Assembly: GCA_964036045.1 (NCBI GenBank)
Contig: OZ038401.1
Coordinates: 32,219,897-32,283,896, forward strand
Length of the DNA: 64,000 nt
From: Eutreptiella sp. 'Long Island Sound 2002'
Taxonomy: Eukaryota; Euglenozoa; Euglenophyceae; Eutreptiales; Eutreptiaceae
Direction of reading: 5' to 3'
Shown: positions 1-9,785 of the stretch, one piece after another
How the letters are laid out: the number at the start of each line of letters is the position of its first letter
How positions within the stretch are numbered: position 1 is the first letter of the stretch
Translations under genes and position numbers: made by a program
The notes under the pieces: generated by a model
Seen by the model: the letters and a program-made list of their open reading frames with translations, nothing else
The model's database searches: none
What the model was told of the DNA's origin: nothing

Positions 1-1177
1 CATGTGCAGCACCGGTTTTCCGACAGGGGAAGTTGGTTCTGAGGTTGACTCTAGGTCTACCTCCTCCAGCAACAGCTGGGCCAGGAAGGCACTGTGTTTG
101 AGTTCAACACAGCTGGGATCAACAGGAGGGATAGTGGTGGCGATCTCAGACAGTTGGTCCTCAGCATCCTCCTTTACAACAGCAGGTTCCAAATAGCCAT
201 CGGGGGATTCACACCCGGTAAGTGTGGCAGATAGGTGCTCAGGAGATCGTTTTTTGAGATCAGAAAGGATCAGGCCACGATTTTCCTTTTTCAGTAGCAC
301 CTGATCCAGATCACACAGGGGTACAGGGTTCAGGGATCCATCGGCAATGGATAAGAAACTGGCCCACTCAGGGGCCTGCATAGCTGTGTCTGAGGTCTCA
401 GGCACGTAAATGGGACAGTCGGGGAGTTGCACTCTTCCCGCAGTCATTCGGTCTAGCATACGGCGCCAATAAGCGTGTTCACCTGAACAACCCCAGTCAG
501 GGGTGCACATGACAACCCTTCCTCCCTCATAAGCGATTTTGGTTAGAACCTCCGCGAGCAGGGAGAAGGGAGGGTTAGCATACGCTAGGCCCATTGCTTT
601 CCAGAAGAACCGGAAAGCGTTGTTCAAATGTTTTGAGCAATACAACTGCATGATATGCTGTTGTTGGCTCGCGAACAATTTCACCTGGATGTCATCCAGG
701 GTTACGTGAAGGGCCGCCAGTCCATTTTCAAGAACGTGACGGGCCAATTGGTAGTTTTCAGTACGATAGTTAGTCTTGGCTGCGTAGCGCAGCCCAGATT
801 CTTTTCGTCCTGACAGCTCCAAAGGTACGGAGAAGAGCCCACTGCCAAACTTGCAGTGCAGAGAATAGGGGCGCTGGAGGGACAACATTCTTAGCTGGGG
901 GTTTCTTCGCAGGAAGTCGGTGCCAATGACGATGTCAAAGGTGTCAGTGTCAGTTGCTCTACAGTGTTGGGTCACAGTTTCGTCGCCAACACAAATAGTC
1001 ACATCGACACCCCCCAAAGGAATGGATGGTACGCCCATCCCCTACTCTTATGGCCACTGTCTTAGTTTTCTTGAAAGTCTTCAGCAGGCGCCGGGCCACT
1101 ATAGAGAGTGTTGCGCCGGTGTCAAGCACTCCTCGAAAAACTTGATCCCCAATTTTCATGAGGATCCAGAAAACCAA
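1..1177 (-). pseudogene. Element C pol, N-terminal part: aspartic protease and DIRS/Dam-like methyltransferase domain (truncated by window edge)
   Basis: The first part (959-1177) contains the retropepsin motif VLDTGATLSIVA followed by a GDG motif. The frame breaks at a six-C run near 1010-1015 (G run on the coding strand). One surplus base shifts the reading, and the protein continues in another frame from about 1009 to the left edge without an obvious stop. That continuation holds FDIVIGTDF (end of the protease), then a module with LFAS, LYCSK, AYANPPFS and VVMCTPDWG, then IYVP. NPPF matches motif IV of N6-adenine methyltransferases, and the order resembles the methyltransferase domain of DIRS elements. 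Element A carries the same module with a degenerate motif. The homopolymer position means that a sequencing error is an alternative to a real frameshift. Confidence 0.8.
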
Positions 1178-1201
1178 GTTGTCCTCTTCGGAGCCGCCCC
1201 C

Positions 1202-1395
1202 CTACTCCTCGGCAGGGAATTTGACATCCACCCCTGCAGCCATAAGGGACTTGGCCATCCAGGCCAGTCGCCTCTTCTTGGAATTAGTCCCCTCAGGGGA
1301 GGCGTTATCCCCCTGTGGGCGCTTCTTGGGGTCAACACCGGCAGGAGATGGAGAAGTAGCGGGCGCTGATGAGCGCCTCTGGGGGTTGGGGGTTC
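1202..1395 (-). pseudogene. Element C gag, C-terminal tail ending in TAG
   Basis: On the minus strand the sequence after the A1 breakpoint is open in the same frame as the upstream gag. It encodes a Pro/Ser-rich linker and then a basic segment (SKKRRLAWMAKSLMAAG) ending in CPAEF-like residues (FPAEE) and a TAG stop at 1202-1204. The corresponding end of element A gag is FMRMARKLRNKGFEVTCPAEF, so the homology is clear. Protease sequence follows in the same frame directly after the TAG, with no conserved ATG. This matches the gag-stop-pol layout of elements A and B. Confidence 0.8.
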
Positions 1396-2185
1396 AGAAA
1401 GTTTTATAGTGATTTCAACACTGTGTTTGTTGTGCCTCTCCTGCTGCTTGCTGCTGGTGTAGGGTTTCCTGCTGCTTGTTTTTGATGAGGAAAATGTTTT
1501 GTTTGCTGAAATACAATCAATCCAGGATAACCCAAGCCAGAGATAAGCAAGTAGAAGAGAATCAGGATCAAAGCATGAAGGACTGCAGTGTAAACAGTGA
1601 AAGATCAAAGAATATTCACAGAAACTGCAACTTAGGGCAAATCGGATGGCATATTCACAAAGATAGCTGAAGTGTTTGGGAAAAAGAGTTGGAGAACTGC
1701 CCCATGGTCACTCAATCTCCATAGTGCCATCTCAGGAGATGTGCACTCTTTGTTTCGGGTCCCATATGTGCTGAGGTGGCAGGGCATGTGGCGATGAGGT
1801 CACTGCCATGTCACATGGGATCTTCCTACTTAGCTAGGCTGACCGGGAATTGAACCCAGGACCTCTCAAAAAGAGGTGCCCAGCCCCCTAGGGTGCATAC
1901 CACTAGGACCGCTAAGAATTCATGACAAAACATAGATAAATTCATAGGCTCTGCCCTGGCTATGTCAGTTCTCAGTTGACTCAGGAAAAGATGAATTGCC
2001 TCACATTGGTAGGGGATTAAGGGGTCCACTCCATATCCTGACTTAGTGTTTGGTTCCATAGGTCAAAATGTGTTATCACCACTTTTGGTTGGGCCAATAC
2101 TAGGATAGAAATGCCTGTGTGCTCAGTGCATCTCTAATACAACTGGAGTAGGCCTCAAAGCATTGGAAAAGCACTTTTTCTTACT
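1396..2185 (-). repeat. 3' LTR of element A1
   Basis: Matches, in reverse complement, the 817-bp LTRs of A2 with moderate divergence, and the split 5' LTR of A1 at 43281-46303. The sense sequence starts AGTAAGAAAAAG just after a purine tract and ends AACTTTCT. It contains the tRNA-like segment described for A2. A shorter tract replaces the duplicated GTAGGAAGATCCCA sequence seen in A2. Confidence 0.9.
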
Positions 2186-2194
2186 CCCCCCTTG
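2186..2194 (-). other. Polypurine tract of element A1
   Basis: On the minus strand AAGGGGGG directly precedes the 3' LTR start (AGTAAG). The same tract stands at 19480-19487 in A2. This is the expected plus-strand primer and fixes both the LTR boundary and the strand. Confidence 0.8.
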
Positions 2195-4367
2195 TGCTGT
2201 GGTGGCCAGCACTGTTGCACGTTCAGGAAAAAGGGATTTTTTCTTGGCCTTTCCTTGGTTTCCACATCTACTTTAAAATACCTATAGTTTCCCTCACACC
2301 GAAAAATGGGCGCTCACCATGGCTGGCGCCTTTTTGCTGCTGTGTTCGTGACATTTCCTACAGAAAGCTCAGCGCTCCTGGCGCTGCCGGGGTTCCTGTG
2401 GCTTGGTTGGGTTGGGTTGGGAGCATGCCAAAACCATGTGCATGTGCATCCCTCCCTCCAAGACGCAGCGCGACACTAACCCAACGCAAGACTCTGTACG
2501 GACATCCGCTCCGGTTGTCAAAACCTGCTGGCGACCTGCTGTCCTGATCTTAGTGCGAAGGGAGTCGTCAAGAAATTAAATTGCCCCTTGGTGGGGTCTT
2601 GGGTTCTGCTGAGTCTCCTGGCTGCTGCTCTTTGGCCCAGAAAGCGGCCTACTCAGCGACGCTTTCGCGAGGATATCTGCAGAGGCAGGAATGGGAGAAT
2701 TATGGACGAATCCACGCAAACGCGAAGCGACAACACCTAAATCCGTCAAATGACGGCCTAGAATTTTTCTAAGACAACACACCTGAGCAGAATCCAATTG
2801 TGCATCAGAAGCACATTTTTATAAAAATTTTAGTCATCTCTCGATTTTTTAAATCAAGAAATTCCTACGCATAAAAAGGCGGCGCGCAGGAGCAGCTCCT
2901 AGCGAAGCGCCGGAAAATACAGAAATAATGAGATTATAAATGTATGTCTCACGTAGACTGGAAAATGACGAGACACATATTAATAAATAAACATACAGAT
3001 TCCACCCATACTGACAGTAAGAATCAAAAAACCAAGAAATCCAAAATCAACGAAAAGACTTCAATGAATCAGGTATAAAACACAGGTGTGCTCGTCTCGT
3101 ATGCAGCATGCACATTGCTCGTCTCGTGTCTCCGTGAACGAGTCTTGTAGCAGCGCTAACAAACGATAGAGGGCTAGATTGGAAAGATTGCAGATGATTA
3201 GAGGTGGGATCAGGGTGATTAGACATACACACAAGTGCATAGCGACGTTTTTCGCTTGCGCCTCGTTTCACGTTCCCACTTGGTCTCCCTCTCCAGCGGT
3301 AGGTAAGGTAGGTAAGCCCAGGTGGGGCCAGCCCCTGGTAGAGTCCGTGATTGTGGGTAAGATTAGGCAACAAGACCGAGATTGGCTCAGGTTGTTCACA
3401 AACTCGTGCATGCTCGTGCATTCACACACGCATTAAAGGGTAGGCCACGCGAAATGCGCACGGTAAACCTTGTTTAGGTTACCCAGGGGCTCCTCGGTAC
3501 GTTCTTTAAGAGAAGCTGAGGAGTCTCTTAACGCTTGCTTGCTTGACAGGGCGTGTTTGAGGACAGTGTATTATAGGTCACACTGAGAAGCGTATAATAC
3601 GTGGAGTGTGGCTTGGTTCCTCAGCCGCAAACACCCCTTCATTGGCCTTTGCTTTACAGGTGGGCAGGTAGGGTGACTGGTGCAGCAGCATACCATTTTT
3701 TTCAAGCCCTGCTAAACAAGGGCGCTGATCACACAAACAATTGACTGCACCTCCGCCAGGAGTGGGGAGGGCAGTTCTACTCCATCGACATCCACGCTGT
3801 GCACGCAACAAGAGCACCCCTTCCCTCCAAGTCCTAGCAGGGGAAGCGCGTTGTGGCGTCCCCTGTTAGGCCACAGTTGCTTAGCAGTGCTGTGTTCTCT
3901 TGTCTTCTTCACAGGAGGGTCATTAGGGCCCACGACATGATCTTCAACCACACCCAGTAGAGTGTGCGTGTAGGAGTGGTAGTCCTGAGTGGGGGCTTGA
4001 GCCAGTTGCAGAAGTGCTCGCCCACCAGGATGGTGCCACTGCAGGTAGGGTGTGTAGAGTAGTGGTGTCTCCTGTCCCGCGTGCTTTTCCTCGTGGGCAG
4101 GGGAGTGCGTTAGCTTTTGGCCATTAGCAAAAAGAGGCGTTTTGTATGCCCTTAGCACACTTGGCCACCCCTCCCCTCTAGTAGGTAGGGCTTTTGCCGT
4201 CTTCCCCCAAGGATAGGCGCCAGCACAGAAATTGGGCGCCATAGGAGTGGTACTAGTACCTGACTAGGACCTTCGGTCCGACATCAGCGAAGCCCAGTCT
4301 CCGGGAGCCACGCCCGGGAGAGAAGTGAGACACACACAGACATACGTAGCACACTTAGGGGTAAGGT
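2195..4367 (-). other. Element A1 3' untranslated region, no gene seen
   Basis: About 2.2 kb between the pol stop and the polypurine tract. It corresponds to 17217-19479 of A2 in inverted orientation (for example the GC-rich hairpin-prone block near 2880-2920 matches 18765-18800). Open frames here are short and not preserved between the two copies, so I treat the region as non-coding. Confidence 0.7.
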
Positions 4368-7300
4368 TCAGTCCCTAGCTTTAGTCTTGGAGGCAAGCGT
4401 CTCAGCGAGCCTCAGCAACTCACCAAGGTTGTTCTGGGACAAGTAGTCAACCAGAACTGAGTTTAGGCGTCCCTCAGGTAGAACAAACGCAGAGAAGGGC
4501 TCCCAGGTGGCCTCTTCGACTCCAAACCCTTCCCAGAGGGTGAGGAAGCGCCAATCCTGGCGATAGCGGTGTCGTAGGACAGACTTCACCAGGTAGAAGC
4601 CCTCCTTAGCCATCTCCTCGGCGTTCATGTTGGGCCGTTCACCTTCAACTTCCATAGGGCTGGCAGCCCCTTGTAGGTCTAGGGCGGTGATTTCCTCGTC
4701 GTTCAGCTCCCACTCCTCCACACAGAGGTCTTCAGGATCATAGTAGCGCTTCAGGTGTTGAGCAGCGCACACCAGGGTCCCCCCTAGACGGGGAGAACAC
4801 CGCAAGGTGATACGGTGTTCATCCACTGATAGAATCTTGTACGGCCCGAAGTATGGGTCATCGCTGGTAGAGCGTGGTCAGGCGGGTAGTCGACTGTGGT
4901 GCACCAGCACCCAGTCCCCCTCTTGGTAGGTGGCCGGTACTCGGTGCTTGTTCTTCTTGTTCCACTGACGATCCCTCAATCTCTCGAGCATAGCCTTGGC
5001 CTTGTCCACCTTCGCTTGTTGCTCTTGGACCCATTCACCCACAGAAGAATGGGTGTCCTCTGGATAGGGGGCATGTAGGAACCACGCCGGGCGCCCTAGG
5101 AATAGCTCATGGGGCGAGTAGCCAGTAGCTGAACTCTCTTGGGAGTTCATCATCAAGGATATGACGGGGAGTAGTCTCACCCAGTCTCTGGTGCGTTCAG
5201 TTTTGCACCATATCCTTACATTCTCCTTGAGGACACGGATCTGTCGCTCACATAGGGGGTTGCTCGTGTGCGAGTAGGGGATCCCCGTAGACACCTGGAC
5301 ATTGAGGGATCTCAGGACCCTCTTGTACCAACCGGTATCTGAGCGTACTCGTACGTCCTCATCAGAGTTGATCTCCTTGGGCGCCCCATAGACACAAAAC
5401 CACTCCTCCAGGAGTATCTTGATAGTCTCCTCCCCGGTAATGTGCTTGGTACATGGGAACACCCTGGTAAACCTGGTCAACCCACAGGTTACCACGAGGG
5501 CGAAGTCATAGCCCCCGAACTTCGGCATCTCTGTGTAGTCCACGTATAGAACACTGTTAGCACAGTGAGGGATGGGAAGGGTCGAGTAGAGACCTCGGTC
5601 CCTGATATCCCCTGGTTTGCAGGATCTGCACGGGCACTTGTCCACGATAGGCTGGAGGGTTTTCCGCAGTTGGTCGTCAGTCCACGTAGTGTGGAACCAC
5701 TGCTTGAACAGCCTCAGGGTACGGTCAGCACCCACATGACTGCTGGACTCATGGGTCCACTTCAGTAGCGCTGGGACTCTGTCACTAGGCACCACGATGC
5801 GGTCCTCGTGCCAGAGGTAGCTCTTGTCCCTCTTCCACTGATCTTGGTTGACCAGGAGGGGTTCAAGGCGTTTCTCCAGGCGCTTGTAGATATCCCCAAA
5901 CTCCTTCAGGTACTCCGATTGTTGGAGTCCATCCAGGGGGCGTATCATCGTCATGTTGAGGTCCAAGTGGATGTCCATACGGCTGAACGCCTCCTTAGCC
6001 AGCGCTTCAGACCGGGCACCAATCAGGGCGTCGAAGTTGTTACGGCTGATGTAGTCTGCACACTCGTTCTTCACTCCCTGGATATGGTGTACCGTCAGCC
6101 GTAGTTGACTGAGGTAGGTCCACCAGCGCCGTACCCTGGCCTTCTCAGGTGGGGGGCCCTTCTGGAAACTGCGGACCGGTTCTTGGTCGCACAGCCAGGC
6201 CACAGGGTTACTCCCCAACAGTCGTGCTTGTGAGGATAGCACTAGCATACCCGCGAGCAATTCCTGCTCATAAGTGGAGTAGTTCCCCCTGGCCTGGTTC
6301 CATTTCCAGTTCCAGTGGCCCAGAGGTACTAGGACCCATTTGTCGTCAGGGTAGCTGTGCTTGAGGGTTCTATCTCGGTTGAGACCTTCCGTCCCCCATG
6401 GGGAAATGGCCGAGTCGAACTCCTCTCTCTCTATTGCTTGCCATTGGAACAACGTTCCACCACCGCCCACATTGCTGGCGTCGGTCACCAGGATAATCTC
6501 CCCTTGTGCCCTAGGCACGCCCAAGCACTTAGCGTTGGCCACCTTGTCTTTGAGCTCGTCAAACGCTTGTTGCTCTTGTGGGCCCGAGCGCCAAGTAGTA
6601 CTCTTCTTGATCAAGTCCGTCAGAATGGCGCTGGTGTAGGTGAAGTTTTTGATATGGCGGCGATAGAAGTTGCATGCCCCAATGAAACTGCGTACATCAT
6701 GAAGTCCTTTCTTGGGGTCTTCGTGTCGTACCTTAGCATCCATCAGGGGTTTGGCCTTAGAGGTCGCTGGGGTCCACCACCCATAGCCAACGTCAAACCC
6801 CAGGTACTGCATGGTCTCCTGCATGAATTCACACTTCTCCAGCTTGAGTCGTGTGTGGTTCTCCTGGCAGACTGCAAAGAACTCACCCAAGAGGATTAGG
6901 TGGTCCTCCTGGGTATTGGTCCCGAGGCATACATCGTCGATGTGAGCTTCCATCTGGGCCCCACGGGATATAAGCTCCTGCACCTTAGGTCTCCTTCGTA
7001 GGATGGACAAGATCTTGTTCATCAGCTCTTGGAATAGAGCGGGTGCGTTGGCCACGCCAAAAGGCATTACCTTCCACTTGAACACCCTCCCCTGAGGAGT
7101 GATGAAGGCCAGTAGCTCCTGAGCGTTGGGCGTCAGGTCCACTTGCCAGAATCCGCTCCTCTTGTCCATCTTGGTCTTGTAGCGACAGGAGGCTATCTTC
7201 TCCAGGGTAGACTCCATATTGGGAATGGACCCTGAGTGGTTCAACGTTTTCTTGTTCAGCTCTCCGTAGTCCACTACCAGCCGTTTGGCTGTAGACCCAG

Positions 7301-8870
7301 GTTTAGCCACCAGGAAACAGGGGCTGCAGTGCAGGGGGTAGTCCCCGTCCTTGTACTCTAGGACTAGGCCAGCGTCGATACATTCTTGTATCTGTCGCTC
7401 AATCTCGTCGGCCTGCTCTTTAGGAGCTGGATAGGGTCTCCTCCGGATCTTGTGACCCACGAACTCGGGTTTCAGCTTGAGGTCTATCTGTACCAGCTTG
7501 TCACATGAAGCTGGAGGGGGTAGTTCTCCGAACACCTCCAGATAGGTCCTTATAAGCTTCTGCACCCGCGGGTCCAATAGCTTGATCTTGTCCTCCATGT
7601 CCTCGTCAGAGTGTAAGTTGCTTGCCCCCTGAGTAATAGACGTCGGGAGGTGATCCTCCACCGACTCTTCACCCTTGGTAGTGTCCTTCAACCCTTGGTA
7701 GGCATATAGAAGGTCTTGTTCAACCATCTCCGGTGGACGATGGCAACATAGGCACGCTCGAGGGGGTTCACATACACATTCCTCCGAGAGGTCATCCTCC
7801 TCTGGGGTCCTCACATGGGCGCCCCACACGCTCTTCATGAGCTTAATATCTACCTCCCTTTGCCAGGTGGTGATCTTCTGTTCGAGGTCCTCCTTCAATT
7901 GGGATAGATCTCCCATACGTCCTTGCTTCAGGGGCCATGAGCTGCGGGTAGGCTTAGCGTAGCATAGCTTTTTCGCCACCAACTTCCTCTTGGAGTCCAC
8001 ATACTCCCTTAGCCTGGATCGAGGTTCCAGCTCTTCGTCCAAGGGGTCTTCCACCCTCATGGAGAGTAGGGGTTTCAGTGGGGCGACGTACTCGGCGTTC
8101 TCCACTTCCTCCACACAGGTCTGCACGAAGAAGGCGTCGTGCTCAGTTTCGTCATCTGAGTGGATAGAGCTAGGTAGCTCGGATAGTCCACACTCAGAGA
8201 CTCCATCAGGAACAGGTACATGGCAGGGAGAGTTGGGGGCGTTGGTGTCAGTCACGACGTACTCATCTCCTCCGGGTATAGTCTCAATAGCATCTTGAGG
8301 TCGTAGTAGATCCTTCAAGTCACCCAAGGCGAGTCCATCGCTTTCTCGTTGTATAGCCTGGACCAGAGTCGGGTCCAGATCCTCCCAGGGGATGGATGTA
8401 AGACCTCCGTCCACCACGCTGAGCATACTCCCCCATCCGGGTTTCCCAATAGGCGCCTTACGCCCGAGAGGCACGTAGATGGCCTCATCAGGTAACCGAG
8501 CAGAGCTGATAGTCAGCCTGTCCAGGAGGTTTTGCCAGTACTCGTTGCCCCCATGGGCTCCCCAATCGGGGGAACAAAGGACCATACGGGAACGTTCCAA
8601 GGCCACCTTGGTCAGGACCTTCCCCAGTTCACTGAACCTGGGGTTCCCGTAGGCCATCCCGAAAGAGGGCCAGTAAAATTTGTAGCTGCAGTTCTTCCCC
8701 TTGCTGCAGTAAAGGTCCAGTACATGCTGCTTGTCGCTGGCGAACAACTCCACATTCAGGTCTTCTCTAGAGTAACCCAACTCCTTCAGACCTTGGTCTA
8801 GGACTTCCCCCAATAGTTGATAGTCCTCAGTTTTGGAGGCTGCCATCATGTTCGAAGGCTCCTCCTTGGA
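4368..8870 (-). pseudogene. pol: Element A1 pol: methyltransferase-like, RT, RNase H, integrase and chromodomain (one nonsense codon)
   Basis: Continues the pol reading frame interrupted by A2 at base 8870. The order is LFASDKQH/AYGNPRF methyltransferase-like module, RT with the motif HIDD, RNase H (VTDASN, YEQE, DQEP, ADYISR), integrase with an HHCC finger and D, D, E residues (YVDYTEM, NSDEDV, CERQ), and a C-terminal chromodomain (FYLVKSVLRHRYR to WEPFSAF). The frame is open except for TGA at 4878-4880, where A2 has TGG (Trp after LPA). The same frame resumes at once and runs to 4368. Almost the entire reading frame survives, so the insertion of A1 is not ancient. The integrase HHCC finger has SSSH where A2 has SSGH. 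Confidence 0.92.
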
Positions 8871-9687
8871 AGTAAGAAAAAGTGCTTTTCCATTGCTTGG
8901 GGACATACTCTAGTTGTATTAGAGATGCACTAAGCATCCATGCATTTTTATCTTAGTATTGGTCCAGCCAAAAGTGGTGAGAACACATTTTGACCTATGG
9001 AACCAAACACCCAATCAGGGTATGGAGTGGACCCCTTAATCCCCTTTCAATCAGAAGTAAAACATCTTTTCCTGAGTTGACTGAGCACTGACATACCTAA
9101 GGTAGAGCCTATGAATTTATCTATGTTTTTCCATGAATACTTATCTGCCCTAGTGGTATGCACCATAGGGGGTTAGGCACCTCTTTTTGAGAGGTCCTGG
9201 GTTCAATTCCTGGTCAGCCTAACTAAGTAGGAAGATCCCAACTGAGTAGGAAGATCCCATGTGACATGGCAGTGACCTCATCGCCACATACCATGCCACC
9301 TCAGCACATATGGGAGCCAAAACAAAGAGTGCACATCTCCTAAGATGGCACTATGGAGAGAGAGTGATCCTGAGGCAGTTTTCTAACTCTTTTCCCAAAA
9401 CATTTCAGCTATCTCTGTGAATATGCATTCATTTGTATCCTGAGTTGCAGTTTCTGTGAATACCTAATCATCTTTCACTGTTTTCACTGCAGCCCTTCAT
9501 GCTTTGATCCTGAATTACCTTCTCTTTGCATACTGTTGGCTTGGGCTATCCTGGATTGAGTTGGCTTTACTGTATTTCAACAAACAAAAGCTTTTCATCA
9601 TCCAAAACCAGCAGCAGGACACCCTACAGCAACAACAAGCAGCAGGAGAAGCAAAAACACAGTGCTGAAAACACTATAAACTTTTCT
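8871..9687 (+). repeat. 5' LTR of element A2
   Basis: 817 bp, the same length as the 3' LTR and apparently identical. It begins AGTAAGAAAAAGTGC and ends AAACTTTTCT, so the ends are AG...CT and not the usual TG...CA. The short inverted match AAAAGT/ACTTTT is at the tips. A duplicated GTAGGAAGATCCCA occurs near 9226-9260. Near the 3' end CACTATAAACT could be a TATA-like or processing element, but its position gives no firm call. Confidence 0.95.
9151..9219 (+). other. tRNA-like segment with A-box and B-box matches inside the A-family LTR
   Basis: The segment reads TAGTGGTATGCACC (A-box-like), then a 5-bp anticodon-type stem ACCTC/GAGGT enclosing the seven-base loop TTTTTGA (9179-9195), then a T-arm with GGTTCAATTCC (B-box consensus) and a five-pair stem including wobble pairs. 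The loop would give a UUU (lysine) anticodon. About ten extra bases separate the D-like and anticodon-like arms, and no acceptor stem is evident, so this is not a functional tRNA. The same segment occurs at 19768-19836 and, on the minus strand, in the A1 LTRs (about 1830-1905 and 45950-46025). Confidence 0.55.
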
Positions 9688-9702
9688 GGTAGCAAGAGGC
9701 AG
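9687..9702 (+). other. Primer binding site of element A2 (initiator tRNA-Met type)
   Basis: TGGTAGCAAGAGGCAG starts at the LTR end. Apart from one extra A it matches the complement of the 3' end of an initiator tRNA-Met ending CCUCUGCUACCA. Element C has the exact 12-base form TGGTAGCAGAGG (48374-48388), which supports the assignment. Confidence 0.7.
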
Positions 9703-9785
9703 CCTGTCTCTGTGCACCGGCAGCGACCCCGCGCCGTACAACCAGTGCTCCGAGCAGGCAAACAAAAGCAGAAGGGTGAATTAAA

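Noticed and set aside
4896-8801. Plus-strand frames across 4896-8801 and minus-strand frames across 12408-16688
   Set aside because: Shadows of the A1 and A2 pol genes. They mirror one another only because the two elements are inverted copies.
9179-9195. A functional tRNA-Lys(UUU) gene in the LTR
   Set aside because: No acceptor stem, an over-long gap between the D-like and anticodon arms, and a very short variable region.
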